A stretch of DNA of 64,000 nt from Streptomyces silvae (GTDB lineage: Bacteria; Actinomycetota; Actinomycetes; Streptomycetales; Streptomycetaceae): contig NZ_JAERUC010000191.1 of the NCBI RefSeq assembly GCF_016745505.1, positions 16,273 to 80,272 on the forward strand. The letters run 5' to 3'. The position numbers were made by a program, and so were the translations under genes. Below, piece by piece: positions 56,753 through 64,000 of the stretch. The first letter of the stretch is position 1; every line of letters starts with the position of its first letter. The notes beneath the pieces are model-generated. The model was not told the origin of the DNA, did no database searches, and worked only from the letters and a program-made list of their open reading frames with translations.

Positions 56753-57426
56753 TGAGGCGAGTCCAGCCGGTAGCCCACGCCCCGCACGGTACGGATCAGG
56801 GTCGGTGAGGACGGCACGTCCTCCACCTTCGCCCGCAGCCGCTGCACACACGCGTCCACCAGACGCGAGTCACCGAGATAGTCGTGCTCCCACACCAGGC
56901 GCAGCAACTGCTGCCGGGACAGGGCCTGTCCGGGCCGGCGGCTCAGCTCCAGCAGGAGTCGCAGCTCGGTCGGCGTGAGCTGCAGGTCCTCCCCGTTCTT
57001 CGTGACGGTCATCGCCGAACGGTCGATGACGACACTTCCGAACGTCGCCGAGTCCGTGGACTCCCTCTCCCCACGGCGCAGGACCGCGCGGATACGGGCA
57101 TCGAGCACCCGGCCCTGCACGGGTTTCACCACATAGTCGTCCGCGCCGGACTCCAGTCCCACCACGACGTCGATGTCGTCGCTGCGCGCGGTCAGCAGAA
57201 TGATCGGCAGTTGGTCGGTCCGCCGGATACGCCGGCACACCTCGAAACCGTCGATCCCGGGCAGCATCACATCCAGCACCACCAGGTCAGGCCGCTGCTC
57301 CCTGAGCAGCTCAAGGCCGTCCTCTCCCGTCGCCGCGGTGGCCACACGGTGGCCCTGGCGTGACAGCGAGAGTTCCAGGGCTGTGCGGATGGCGTCGTCG
57401 TCCTCGATCAGCAACAGGAAAGGCAC
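56749..57426 (-). CDS. afsQ1: Response regulator AfsQ1
   Basis: 225 residues from the GTG at 57426 (ATG at 57435 is possible). OmpR/PhoB type: receiver with acidic pocket IEDDDA, phospho-acceptor D52 in VLDVMLPG, Thr/Ser in LLTARSDD and Lys in DDYVVKPVQ. The winged-helix DNA-binding domain has LTPTELRLLLELSRRPGQALSRQQLL and RLVDACVQRLRAKVE. The length and D52 agree with AfsQ1 of S. coelicolor, and the divergent sigma gene equals sigQ. A GTGAC-N6-GTGAC repeat in the shared spacer matches the reported AfsQ1 box, so it likely controls both genes. Confidence 0.93.
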   Translation of the reverse strand: MPFLLLIEDDDAIRTALELSLSRQGHRVATAATGEDGLELLREQRPDLVVLDVMLPGIDGFEVCRRIRRTDQLPIILLTARSDDIDVVVGLESGADDYVVKPVQGRVLDARIRAVLRRGERESTDSATFGSVVIDRSAMTVTKNGEDLQLTPTELRLLLELSRRPGQALSRQQLLRLVWEHDYLGDSRLVDACVQRLRAKVEDVPSSPTLIRTVRGVGYRLDSPQ

Positions 57427-57508
57427 AGGGGCCATTCTGGCCCATGGTGGTGCCACCTTTCGACAGTCCCCCCGACTTGATCCGCCGGCCCGGGCCCCGA
57501 CATGCCCT

Positions 57509-57524
57509 GTGACAGCCCTGTGAC
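57509..57524. promoter_or_regulatory. AfsQ1 binding site
   Basis: GTGAC (57509-57513), six bases, GTGAC (57520-57524): a perfect instance of the known direct-repeat consensus GTnAC-n6-GTnAC, lying in the 180-bp spacer between afsQ1 and sigQ. Confidence 0.78.
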
Positions 57525-57607
57525 AGTCGGGGGACAGCGCCATGAAACTGCCCCGGCAAGCTCATTGGCAGACGGAACGAACGGACTCCACCGATGGGGG
57601 GCGCCAG

Positions 57608-58354
57608 ATGAACGCACTGCACAGCACCACCTCAAGCGCAGTTGTCACGCGCCTTCACGACGTCGGGCGGAGCCCGGAGAAGTCCGGCGTCGGGGGACGG
57701 GGGCGTGCACGCGGCGCCGGGCGTCAGCACTCGTCGTATCTGACGATGGTTGACGCGGCCACGGGGGAGAACGGGGGAACCGCGTACGGGGAGGGCTCGG
57801 GGGAGCGGAAGCCCCTGGACCGGCCGGAGGACGCCGAAGCGGCGTTCACCGCCTACGTCCAGGAGCGCCGTGCCTCCCTGTACGCAACCGCCTACCACCT
57901 GACCGGCGACCGGTTCGAGGCCGAGGACCTGCTGCAGAGCGCCCTCTTCTCGACGTACCGGGCGTGGGACAGGATCAGTGACAAGGCGGCCGTCGGCGGC
58001 TACCTCCGCCGCACCATGACCAACCTGCACATCAGCGCGTGGCGCAGGCGCAAGCTGAACGAATACCCGACCGAGGAGCTGCCGGAGACGGTGGGCGACA
58101 CGGACGCGATGCGCGGCACGGAGCTGCGGGCGGTGCTCTGGCAGGCGCTCGCGCGGCTGCCGGAGCTCCAGCGCACGATGCTGGTCCTGCGCTACTACGA
58201 GGGCCGCACGGACCCGGAGATCGCGTCGATCCTCGACATCAGTGTCGGCACGGTGAAGTCGAGCATCTGGCGGTCCCTCCGCCGGCTGCGCGAGGACGAG
58301 GTCCTCAGCTTCGGCCGTGACGAGGAGGAGTCCTTCGGCGAGCTGGTGGCCTGA
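57608..58354 (+). CDS. sigQ: ECF sigma factor SigQ
   Basis: 248 residues from the ATG at 57608; the frame is open to 57542. The first 80 residues are Gly/Arg-rich. SigE-family ECF core: region 2 RRASLYATAYHLTGDRFEAEDLLQSALFSTYRAWDRISDKAAVGGYLRRTMTNLHISAWRRRKLNE and region 4 LARLPELQRTMLVLRYYEGRTDPEIASILDISVGTVKSSIWRSLRRLRED. In S. coelicolor sigQ is an AfsQ1 target that opposes AfsQ1-driven antibiotic production. It is divergent from afsQ1 across an AfsQ1 box. A G-run tract and a perfect hairpin follow. Confidence 0.92.
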   Translation: MNALHSTTSSAVVTRLHDVGRSPEKSGVGGRGRARGAGRQHSSYLTMVDAATGENGGTAYGEGSGERKPLDRPEDAEAAFTAYVQERRASLYATAYHLTGDRFEAEDLLQSALFSTYRAWDRISDKAAVGGYLRRTMTNLHISAWRRRKLNEYPTEELPETVGDTDAMRGTELRAVLWQALARLPELQRTMLVLRYYEGRTDPEIASILDISVGTVKSSIWRSLRRLREDEVLSFGRDEEESFGELVA

Positions 58355-58361
58355 GGTCTAC

Positions 58362-58413
58362 GGGGGGACACGGGGAAAACGGGGGATACGGGGATAGCGG
58401 GGGGACACGGGGG
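58362..58413 (+). other. G-run tract in the sigQ 3' region
   Basis: Six runs of four to six G (58362, 58372, 58381, 58390, 58399, 58409) are spaced by four to six non-G bases and begin seven bases after the sigQ stop. Spacing fits G-quadruplex formation on the plus strand or mRNA. Units look like ACGGGGRNA repeats. Confidence 0.6.
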
Positions 58414-58458
58414 AAAAGCCGCGGCTTCGGGGGAGGCTGCGGTACGGGGGAGAGCGCA

Positions 58459-58497
58459 GCGGGGGCGGACAGGCCGGGGGGTCCTGTCCGCCCCCGC
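58459..58497 (+). terminator. Terminator after sigQ
   Basis: Perfect 15-bp stem GCGGGGGCGGACAGG / CCTGTCCGCCCCCGC with a nine-base loop, between sigQ and the convergent kinase-like gene. Confidence 0.85.
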
Positions 58498-58594
58498 CGC
58501 GTTTCCCCGGTGCGTCGTCACCCGGCCGGTGCCGCCCCGGCGCGTCACCCGGCCGGTGTCGTCCCGCCGAGGCGCCCGGGCCCGCTCCCGGGGG

Positions 58595-59233
58595 TCAGTT
58601 CGGTACCCGGCTCCGCGGGGTCCGGCAGCGTCCCGCCGCGGCGTCGGCCAGCCGGCCCAGGGCCTCCTGCTTGGCGCAGGGGTATGCGCCCAGCGCCGCC
58701 TGACGGGCCACGATGCGGCGTTCGGCGCGCATCAGGCGCCACCCCCGGCGCAGCAGGAACGGGACCGACTTGCGGCCCTCGCGCAGATCCCGCACCAGCC
58801 GGCGGCGGAACGTCGTCGACGGCCGGCCGCGCAGGCACAGCGCGTCGGCGAGCAGCCCCAGTTCCCGGCAGCGCTCCACGATGTCCGCCGCGAAGATGCC
58901 CTCCGCGACGAAGAGCGGCGTGCGCTCGATGTCGAGCGTCTCGCGGCCCGTCCGCGAGCTCGTGGCGATGTCGTACAGGGGAACGGACGTACGCCCCGTG
59001 CGGCACAGCTCCGCTATGGCCGCGACCGCGCCGTCCGCGTCCCAGGAGAGGGCCGAGTCCCAGTCGATGTCGGCGCTGCCGGTGACCCGCGGCAGTGTCG
59101 GATCGTTGAACTCCTTGTAGAAGTCGTCCAGGCGTAGCACCGGGAGACCGCTGCGGGCCGCGAGGGACGACTTGCCGGAGCCGGACGGACCGGCGAGCAG
59201 CACGACGCGCGTGGGGATCGGTTGGGAACTCAC
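58595..59233 (-). CDS. Uridine kinase-like P-loop protein
   Basis: 212 residues from the GTG at 59233; an upstream ATG at 59299 with GAGG nearby would add 22 residues, so the start is open. Walker A GPSGSGKSSLAARSG, then LRLDDFYKEFNDPTLPR (the substrate-binding DDFY of uridine kinases), IDWDSALSWDADGAVAAI, VPLYDIATSSR, and FVAEGIFAADIVERC (Walker B-like). The C-terminus is basic. The family phosphorylates uridine/cytidine or related substrates. Though salvage genes abound nearby, no regulon palindrome precedes it. Confidence 0.8.
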   Translation of the reverse strand: MSSQPIPTRVVLLAGPSGSGKSSLAARSGLPVLRLDDFYKEFNDPTLPRVTGSADIDWDSALSWDADGAVAAIAELCRTGRTSVPLYDIATSSRTGRETLDIERTPLFVAEGIFAADIVERCRELGLLADALCLRGRPSTTFRRRLVRDLREGRKSVPFLLRRGWRLMRAERRIVARQAALGAYPCAKQEALGRLADAAAGRCRTPRSRVPN

Positions 59234-59362
59234 AGAACAGAAGTGTGAGGCATTGACCCGCGTAGGGGATCCCCGGGAGGTCCTGTTGGTATCGAGCATC
59301 ACACCTCAACTACTCTGCGCGCACGGATGATTACCCGACACGTCCCGATCAGGTGGGAAAAC

Positions 59363-59788
59363 ATGGCACGTCATGCACTGTCCAAGCCCCGGAAACGCAC
59401 CCTGCTGCGCGCCGGTCTGACCCTCACCGCGCTGGGCGCGGCGCTCGGCGCGGGAGGCGCGGCGGCCCAGGCGGCACCGCTGCCCGCCCCGCCCGCGACC
59501 GGCTCGGACACCGCCGACAGCACGCTGGGGGCCGTCAACGAGGCGGCGGAGCCCGCGCTGAACAGCGTGCTGGGTTACGGGATCGTGGGGGCCGTCAAGC
59601 CCATCACCGACCTGCAGCTCGACCCGCTGGCCGGGACCGGGGTCGACCCCCTGGACAACGCGGTGGGGACCCAGATCGCCGACTTCAAGCCCGTCACCAC
59701 GGCGCTGGTCACCGACCCGCTGACCAGCGGTGCCGCGCTCGGTGATCTGCCCGTCGTCGGAGAGGTGACCGGTCTGATCACCGGCTGA
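59363..59788 (+). CDS. Small secreted protein
   Basis: 141 residues from the ATG with GGTGGGAA upstream. Signal peptide: a basic start (MARHALSKPRKRTLLRAG) and hydrophobic core, with cleavage after AAQAA near residue 37. The mature chain of about 105 residues has no Cys and contains repeats of Asp-Pro-Leu (LQLDPLAGTGVDPLDNAV, TDPLTSG), ending DLPVVGEVTGLITG. The DPL elements repeat roughly every 10-20 residues. No known domain. It is the same style of protein as that at 53220. Confidence 0.72.
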   Translation: MARHALSKPRKRTLLRAGLTLTALGAALGAGGAAAQAAPLPAPPATGSDTADSTLGAVNEAAEPALNSVLGYGIVGAVKPITDLQLDPLAGTGVDPLDNAVGTQIADFKPVTTALVTDPLTSGAALGDLPVVGEVTGLITG

Positions 59789-59807
59789 TCCGACGGGACA
59801 TGGCTGT

Positions 59808-59829
59808 GGGGCCGCCCGGAGGCGGCCCC
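59808..59829. terminator. Terminator between convergent genes
   Basis: GGGGCCGCC (59808-59816), loop CGGA, GGCGGCCCC (59821-59829). It lies between the secreted protein and the aldehyde dehydrogenase-like gene. Confidence 0.7.
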
Positions 59830-59845
59830 GCACCCGTGCGAGAGG

Positions 59846-60793
59846 TCAGTACGAGGAGCCCGATGCCCCGAGGGCGCCCGTGGGGTGCCAGACCGTCTTC
59901 GTCTCCAGGAAGGCCGTCAGCCGGCGCGTACCGGGATCGGCCGACCAGTCGTCGCCGTCCACAGCCTGTGGACGAGTGGCGCTGTGCGCCTCCTTCTCGG
60001 GGTGGTGGTGGGAGACGGAAGGGCGGGAGACGCGCTTCAGGTTGTCGGCCGCCGCGATCTCCAGCTCCTTGGCCAGCTCCGCGTCGGCGCCCGTGAGGTC
60101 GATGCCGTTCACGTCCTGGTGGGAGGCGAGCGGCGCGGCGATCTCCGCCGTCTTCCCGGACAGGATGTTGACGACTCCGCCCGGCAGGTCGGAGGTCGCC
60201 AGGACCTCGCCCAGCGAGAGCGCGGGCAGCGGGGCGTCCGCCGAGGCGATGACGACCGCGGTGTTGCCGGTGGCGATCACCGGGGCGATCACCGACACGA
60301 GGCCCAGGAACGACGACTTCTGCGGAGCCAGCACCGCGACGACACCGGTCGGTTCCGGGGTGGAGAGGTTGAAGAACGGGCCCGCGACCGGGTTCGCCCC
60401 GCCCACGACCTGGCCGATCTTGTCCGTCCAGCCCGCGTACCAGACCCAGCGGTCGACCGCCGCGTCGACGACGGCCGCCGCCTTGGACTTCGACAGCCCC
60501 TCGGCGTCCGCCACCTCCCGTACGAACTGCTCCCGGCGGCCCTCCAGCATCTCCGCGACGCGGTAGAGGATCTGCCCGCGGTTGTACGCGGTGGCGCCCG
60601 ACCAGCCGCCGAACGCCTTGCGCGCGGCCACGACCGCGTCACGCGCGTCCTTGCGGGAGGACTGCGGGGCGTTCGCCAGCCACCTGCCCTTGGAGTCGCT
60701 CACCTCGTACACCCGGCCGCTCTCGGAGCGGGGGAACTTGCCCCCGACGTACAGCTTGTAGGTCTTGAAGACGCTCAGTCGCCCGTCAGACAT
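59846..60793 (-). CDS. Short aldehyde dehydrogenase-like protein without catalytic half
   Basis: 315 residues, eight bases overlapping the full aldehyde dehydrogenase gene (ATG at 60793). The N-terminal NAD-binding half of ALDH is recognisable: FKTYKLYVGGKFPRSESGRVYEV, RKDARDAVVAARKAFGGWS, YNRGQILYRVAEMLEGRR, GVVAVLAPQKSSFLGLVSVIAPVIATGNTAVV, PGGVVNILSGKTAEIAAPLASHQDVNGIDLTG. It then diverges. The ELGGK glutamate and the GQxC cysteine are absent and the chain ends about 160 residues early. It may be a non-catalytic partner of the upstream ALDH, with which it is translationally coupled. Not a random frameshift, since it ends cleanly. Confidence 0.78.
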   Translation of the reverse strand: MSDGRLSVFKTYKLYVGGKFPRSESGRVYEVSDSKGRWLANAPQSSRKDARDAVVAARKAFGGWSGATAYNRGQILYRVAEMLEGRREQFVREVADAEGLSKSKAAAVVDAAVDRWVWYAGWTDKIGQVVGGANPVAGPFFNLSTPEPTGVVAVLAPQKSSFLGLVSVIAPVIATGNTAVVIASADAPLPALSLGEVLATSDLPGGVVNILSGKTAEIAAPLASHQDVNGIDLTGADAELAKELEIAAADNLKRVSRPSVSHHHPEKEAHSATRPQAVDGDDWSADPGTRRLTAFLETKTVWHPTGALGASGSSY

Positions 60794-62222
60794 CGAGGTA
60801 GGCCTCCAGACCGTGACGGCCGCCCTCGCGGCCGAAGCCCGACTCCTTGTATCCGCCGAACGGCGAGGTCGGGTCGAACTTGTTGAACGTGTTGGCCCAG
60901 ATGACACCGGCCCGGAGCTTGTTCGCCACCGCGAGGATGCGGGAGCCCTTCTCCGTCCAGATGCCCGCCGAGAGGCCGTACTGGCTGTTGTTGGCCTTCG
61001 CGACGGCCTCGTCCGGCGTACGGAAGGTCAGCACCGACAGCACCGGGCCGAAGATCTCGTCGCGGGCGACGGTGTGCGCCTGGGTGACCCCGGTGAAGAG
61101 GGTCGGCGCGAACCAGTAGCCGGACGAGGGAAGTTCGCACGGAGCGGACCATCGCTCGGCGCCCTCCGCCTCCCCGGTCTCGACGAGCGCGCTGATCCGG
61201 GCCAGCTGCTCCGCGGAGTTGATCGCGCCGATGTCGGTGTTCTTGTCCAGCGGGTCGCCGAGGCGCAGCGTGGACAGCCGGCGCTTGAGGGCGTGCAGCA
61301 CCTCGTCGTGCACGGACTCCTGTACGAGGAGCCGGGAGCCCGCGCAGCAGACCTGGCCCTGGTTGAAGAAGATGCCCGTGACGATGCCCTCGACGGCCTG
61401 GTCGACCGGGGCGTCGTCGAAGACGATGTTGGCGCCCTTGCCGCCCAGTTCGAGCGTGGCCTTCTTGTCCGTACCGGCGATCTGCCGGGCGATGGCCTTG
61501 CCGACGGCGGTCGAGCCGGTGAAGGCGACCTTGTTCACGTCGGGGTGCTCGACGAGCGCGGAGCCCGCGTCGCCGTAGCCGGTCAGGATGTTGACGACGC
61601 CCTTGGGCAGGCCCGCCTGGCGGCAGATGTCCGCGAAGAACAGCGCGGAGAGCGGAGTCGTCTCCGCCGGCTTCAGCACCACCGTGTTGCCGGTGGCGAG
61701 CGCCGGGGCGATCTTCCAGGCCAGCATCAGGAGCGGGAAGTTCCACGGGATGATCTGGCCGGCCACACCCAGCGGGCGCGGGTTCGCCCCGTAGCCCGCG
61801 TGGTCCAGCTTGTCGGCCCAGCCCGCGTAGTAGAAGAAGTGCGCGGCGACCAGCGGGAGGTCCGCGTCGCGGGTCTCCTTGATCGGCTTGCCGTTGTCCA
61901 GCGTCTCCAGGACGGCCAGCTCACGGCTGCGCTCCTGGATGATCCGGGCGATGCGGAACAGGTACTTGGCGCGCTCGGAGCCGGGCAGCGCCGACCACTT
62001 CTCGAACGCCCTGCGGGCCGCCTTCACCGCGCGGTCCACGTCCTCGGCGCCTGCCTGCGCGACCTCGGAGAGCACCTCCTCGGTGGACGGGCTGACGGTC
62101 TTGAAGACCTTGCCCTCGGCGGCCTCGGTGAACTCACCGTCGATGAACAGGCCGTACGAGGGAGCGATGTCGACGACGGAGCGGGACTCCGGAGCCGGTG
62201 CGTAGTCGAATGCGGATGCCAT
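60786..62222 (-). CDS. NAD(P)-dependent aldehyde dehydrogenase
   Basis: 478 residues, full length. Key residues: catalytic C292 in NQGQVCCAGS, general base E258 in LELGGKGANIVF, the N of IPWNFPLLMLAWKIAPALATGNTVVLKPAE, and GYGDAGSALVEHPDVNKVAFTGSTAVGKAI. It lies six bases after deoC, and the order deoC-ALDH-ALDH-like suggests it oxidises the acetaldehyde released by DeoC to acetate, completing deoxyribose breakdown. That role is inferred from context. It should share the deoC operator. Confidence 0.92.
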   Translation of the reverse strand: MASAFDYAPAPESRSVVDIAPSYGLFIDGEFTEAAEGKVFKTVSPSTEEVLSEVAQAGAEDVDRAVKAARRAFEKWSALPGSERAKYLFRIARIIQERSRELAVLETLDNGKPIKETRDADLPLVAAHFFYYAGWADKLDHAGYGANPRPLGVAGQIIPWNFPLLMLAWKIAPALATGNTVVLKPAETTPLSALFFADICRQAGLPKGVVNILTGYGDAGSALVEHPDVNKVAFTGSTAVGKAIARQIAGTDKKATLELGGKGANIVFDDAPVDQAVEGIVTGIFFNQGQVCCAGSRLLVQESVHDEVLHALKRRLSTLRLGDPLDKNTDIGAINSAEQLARISALVETGEAEGAERWSAPCELPSSGYWFAPTLFTGVTQAHTVARDEIFGPVLSVLTFRTPDEAVAKANNSQYGLSAGIWTEKGSRILAVANKLRAGVIWANTFNKFDPTSPFGGYKESGFGREGGRHGLEAYLDV

Positions 62223-62228
62223 GGCGTA

Positions 62229-63176
62229 TCAGTCCACCGTCACGTAATCGGGGCCGGAGTAACGGCCGGTGCTGAGCTTCTGGCGCTGCATCAGCAGGTC
62301 GTTCAGCAGGCTGGAGGCGCCGAAGCGGAACCAGTGGTTGTCCAGCCAGTCCTCGCCCGCCGTCTCGTTCACCAGGACGAGGAACTTGATCGCGTCCTTG
62401 GTGGTGCGGATGCCGCCCGCGGGCTTCACGCCGATCTGGACGCCCGTCTGCTCGCGGAAGTCGCGTACGGCCTCCAGCATCAGCAGCGTGTTCGCGGGAG
62501 TGGCGTTCGTGCCGACCTTGCCGGTCGACGTCTTGATGAAGTCCGCCCCGGCCAGCATCCCGAGCCAGGAGGCCCGCCGGATGTTGTCGTACGTGGACAG
62601 CTCACCGGTCTCGAAGATGACCTTCAGCCGCGCGGAGCCGCACTCGGCCTTCACGGCGACGATCTCCTCGTACACCTTGAGGTAGCGGCCCGAGAGGAAG
62701 GCGCCGCGGTCGATCACCATGTCGATCTCGTCGGCCCCGGCCGCCACCGCGTCGCGTACGTCCGCGAGCTTGACGTCCAGCGCGGCGCGTCCGGCGGGGA
62801 AGGCCGTCGCCACGGACGCCACCTTCACCCCGGAGCCGGCCAGCGCGGCGACGGCGGTGGCCGCCATGTCGGGATAGACGCAGACGGCCGCGGTGCGCGG
62901 GGTCGTGCGGTCGGTGGGGTCGGGGTTCACCGCCTTGGCGGCGAGGGCCCGGACCTTGCCCGGGGTGTCCGCGCCTTCCAGCGTCGTCAGGTCGATCATC
63001 GAGATGGCGAGATCGATCGCGTACGCCTTGGCGGTCGTCTTGATCGAACGGGTGCCGAGGGAGGCCGCGCGTGCTTCGAGGCCGACCGTGTCGACGCCGG
63101 GCAGCCCGTGCAGGAAGCGGCGCAGCGCACTGTCGGACGCCGTCGCGTCGGCGAATGCAGGAGCAGTGGTGGGCAT
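62229..63176 (-). CDS. deoC: Deoxyribose-phosphate aldolase
   Basis: 315 residues from the ATG at 63176. A GTG two codons upstream (63182) lies six bases after TATGCT and would fit a leaderless start. TIM-barrel aldolase: IDLTTLEGADTPGKVRALAAKA, AAVCVYPDMAATAVAAL, VKVASVATAFPAGRAALDVKLADV, DEIDMVIDRGAFLSG, FETGELSTYDNIRRA, ADFIKTSTGKVGTNATP with Schiff-base K215, and IGVKPAGGIRTTKDAI. It splits 2-deoxyribose-5-phosphate into acetaldehyde and glyceraldehyde-3-phosphate. It is first gene of deoC-ALDH-ALDH-like. Confidence 0.94.
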   Translation of the reverse strand: MPTTAPAFADATASDSALRRFLHGLPGVDTVGLEARAASLGTRSIKTTAKAYAIDLAISMIDLTTLEGADTPGKVRALAAKAVNPDPTDRTTPRTAAVCVYPDMAATAVAALAGSGVKVASVATAFPAGRAALDVKLADVRDAVAAGADEIDMVIDRGAFLSGRYLKVYEEIVAVKAECGSARLKVIFETGELSTYDNIRRASWLGMLAGADFIKTSTGKVGTNATPANTLLMLEAVRDFREQTGVQIGVKPAGGIRTTKDAIKFLVLVNETAGEDWLDNHWFRFGASSLLNDLLMQRQKLSTGRYSGPDYVTVD

Positions 63177-63188
63177 GGTCACCACATG

Positions 63189-63207
63189 AGCATATCTACG
63201 CGCGTAG
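63189..63207 (-). promoter_or_regulatory. Nucleoside-regulon palindrome and promoter of deoC
   Basis: Perfect CTACGCGCGTAG (63196-63207), directly followed on the minus strand by TATGCT (63194-63189) as -10, with the first possible start at 63182. It is the same operator and -10 arrangement as add. Confidence 0.75.
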
Positions 63208-63301
63208 CGACCTGTACAGGGGGCTCCCCTTTTCCGCGCCCTCCACGGACCCTGCCGGGCCTCTCCGCGACCCGCGCGGACCGTCAGGCAGAATCGGGAC
63301 C

Positions 63302-63940
63302 ATGACGAGCCCCACACCCCCCGCCGAGCCCGCCCACGCCGACCGGACCTACCGGTCGGGCGCCGGGCTGGTCAGCGGCGCGCTGCTGATCCTGCTGGTC
63401 GGCTGGATCGGCGGCGACGCGGTGGTCCAGGGCAAGGGATGGGTGCCGTGGCTGGCGCTGGCCGCGCTGCTGACGGTGATCCCGCTGATCGTGGCCTTCA
63501 CGCTGAGGCCTGCCGTGTTCGCCGACAAGGAGCGGCTCCGGATCCGCAACCCGTTCCGCACGGTCGTGCTGCCCTGGACGGACGTCTCCACCGTGCGCGC
63601 CGCGTACTCCAGCGAGGTCTTCACCCACAGCGGCGAGAAGTACCAGCTGTGGGCGGTCCCGGTCTCGCTGCGCGAGCGCAAGCGGGCGGCCAGGAAGGCC
63701 GGCCAGCAGGCCCACGACGACCCGTACGGCCGGACCTCCGTCCACGCCGACGTCCGAGACTCCCAGGCCCGCGCGGCGGCCGCCGACCGCACGGTCGAGG
63801 ACCTGCGGGAGCTCGCCGAGGGAGCCACCGCCCGCAAGGAACCGTCCACGGTCACCGCGTCGGTCCGCTGGGCCTACGAGGTGATCGCCCCGGCCGCCGT
63901 CGGCGCGGTGCTGCTCGTGGTGCTGCTGGCGATCGGCTGA
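63302..63940 (+). CDS. Membrane protein with bacterial PH-like domain
   Basis: 212 residues. Two N-terminal helices (SGALLILLVGWIGGDAVV; WVPWLALAALLTVIPLIVAFTL) are followed by a cytoplasmic PH-like beta domain (RPAVFADKERLRIRNPFRTVVLPWTDVSTVRAAYSSEVFT, YQLWAVPVSLRERKRAARK). A charged linker and a third helix at the C-terminus (VIAPAAVGAVLLVVLLAIG) complete it. The family is common in Streptomyces with unknown function. It is divergent from deoC across 125 bases that hold the deoC operator. Nothing further is seen in 63941-64000. Confidence 0.83.
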   Translation: MTSPTPPAEPAHADRTYRSGAGLVSGALLILLVGWIGGDAVVQGKGWVPWLALAALLTVIPLIVAFTLRPAVFADKERLRIRNPFRTVVLPWTDVSTVRAAYSSEVFTHSGEKYQLWAVPVSLRERKRAARKAGQQAHDDPYGRTSVHADVRDSQARAAAADRTVEDLRELAEGATARKEPSTVTASVRWAYEVIAPAAVGAVLLVVLLAIG

Positions 63941-64000
63941 CCACGGCCGGGTCCACGCGATACGGACGCGCGGTGCGGCGATCGTCGGATCAGCTGTCGT

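Noticed and set aside
1..64000. tRNA, rRNA, insertion sequences, prophage
   Set aside because: No tRNA-like cloverleaf, rRNA segment, transposase, integrase or phage structural gene was recognised by reading; a tRNAscan/ISfinder run would settle this.

Overview
The window is high-GC actinobacterial chromosome, almost certainly Streptomyces. Evidence: dense GC-rich third codon positions, many GTG starts, several apparently leaderless starts, and a recognisable afsQ1-afsQ2-sigQ locus. From memory, the order sdhCDAB, GH20 hexosaminidase, ECF sigma pair, L,D-transpeptidase, mutase, LeuE, nonulosonate cluster, nucleoside ABC operon, cdd, deoA, add, afsQ/sigQ, deoC matches the chromosomal core of S. 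coelicolor. No insertion sequence, prophage, tRNA, rRNA or CRISPR array was seen. No gap between called genes exceeds about 300 bases.

Layout. 1-2.8 kb: succinate dehydrogenase operon sdhC-D-A-B on the minus strand (sdhB cut by the window edge). 3-9.8 kb: OHCU decarboxylase-like gene, secreted beta-N-acetylhexosaminidase, small Streptomyces proteins, an ECF sigma factor coupled to a one-pass membrane protein. 10-13.5 kb: L,D-transpeptidase lipoprotein, methylmalonyl-CoA mutase large subunit, LeuE exporter. 13.5-16.1 kb: MarR regulator, FAD monooxygenase and a divergent TetR with two operators. 16.2-30.7 kb: a cell-surface nonulosonic (sialic/Kdn-like) acid cluster: two GT2/polysialyltransferase-like pairs in inverted orientation, a GT29-like sialyl-motif protein, a pyruvyltransferase fusion, an O-acyltransferase, NeuA-HAD, a short NeuB and two further putative glycosyltransferases. 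30.7-37.5 kb: accessory island with a Ser/Thr kinase, SGNH hydrolase, PadR regulator, macro-domain protein and a uracil-DNA-glycosylase-like/ADP-ribosyltransferase fusion. 37.7-46.2 kb: amidohydrolase and nucleoside uptake and salvage (BMP lipoprotein, ABC ATPase, two permeases, cytidine deaminase, thymidine phosphorylase). 46.3-54.5 kb: STAS protein, SnoaL-type sigma factor, second L,D-transpeptidase, MFS/LysR pair, alpha/beta-hydrolase, adenosine deaminase, small secreted and envelope proteins. 54.6-58.4 kb: lipoprotein-afsQ2-afsQ1 divergent from sigQ. 58.6-64 kb: uridine-kinase-like protein, secreted protein, two aldehyde dehydrogenase genes behind deoC, and a PH-domain protein.

Two systems stand out. 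First, at 34.2-36.7 kb a macro-domain gene and a UDG-like/ART fusion diverge from a spacer carrying back-to-back DNA-damage (RecA-NDp/PafBC type) promoter elements. This suggests a damage-inducible ADP-ribosylation writer/eraser pair; a third such promoter precedes the sigma factor at 47.8 kb. Second, a 12-bp palindrome, CTACGCGCGTAG or a near match, sits at the predicted promoters of the BMP gene, the ABC ATPase, deoA, add and deoC. It looks like the operator of one nucleoside-salvage regulon spread over 24 kb. The regulator itself was not seen here.

All family calls come from reading motifs; no database search was run.
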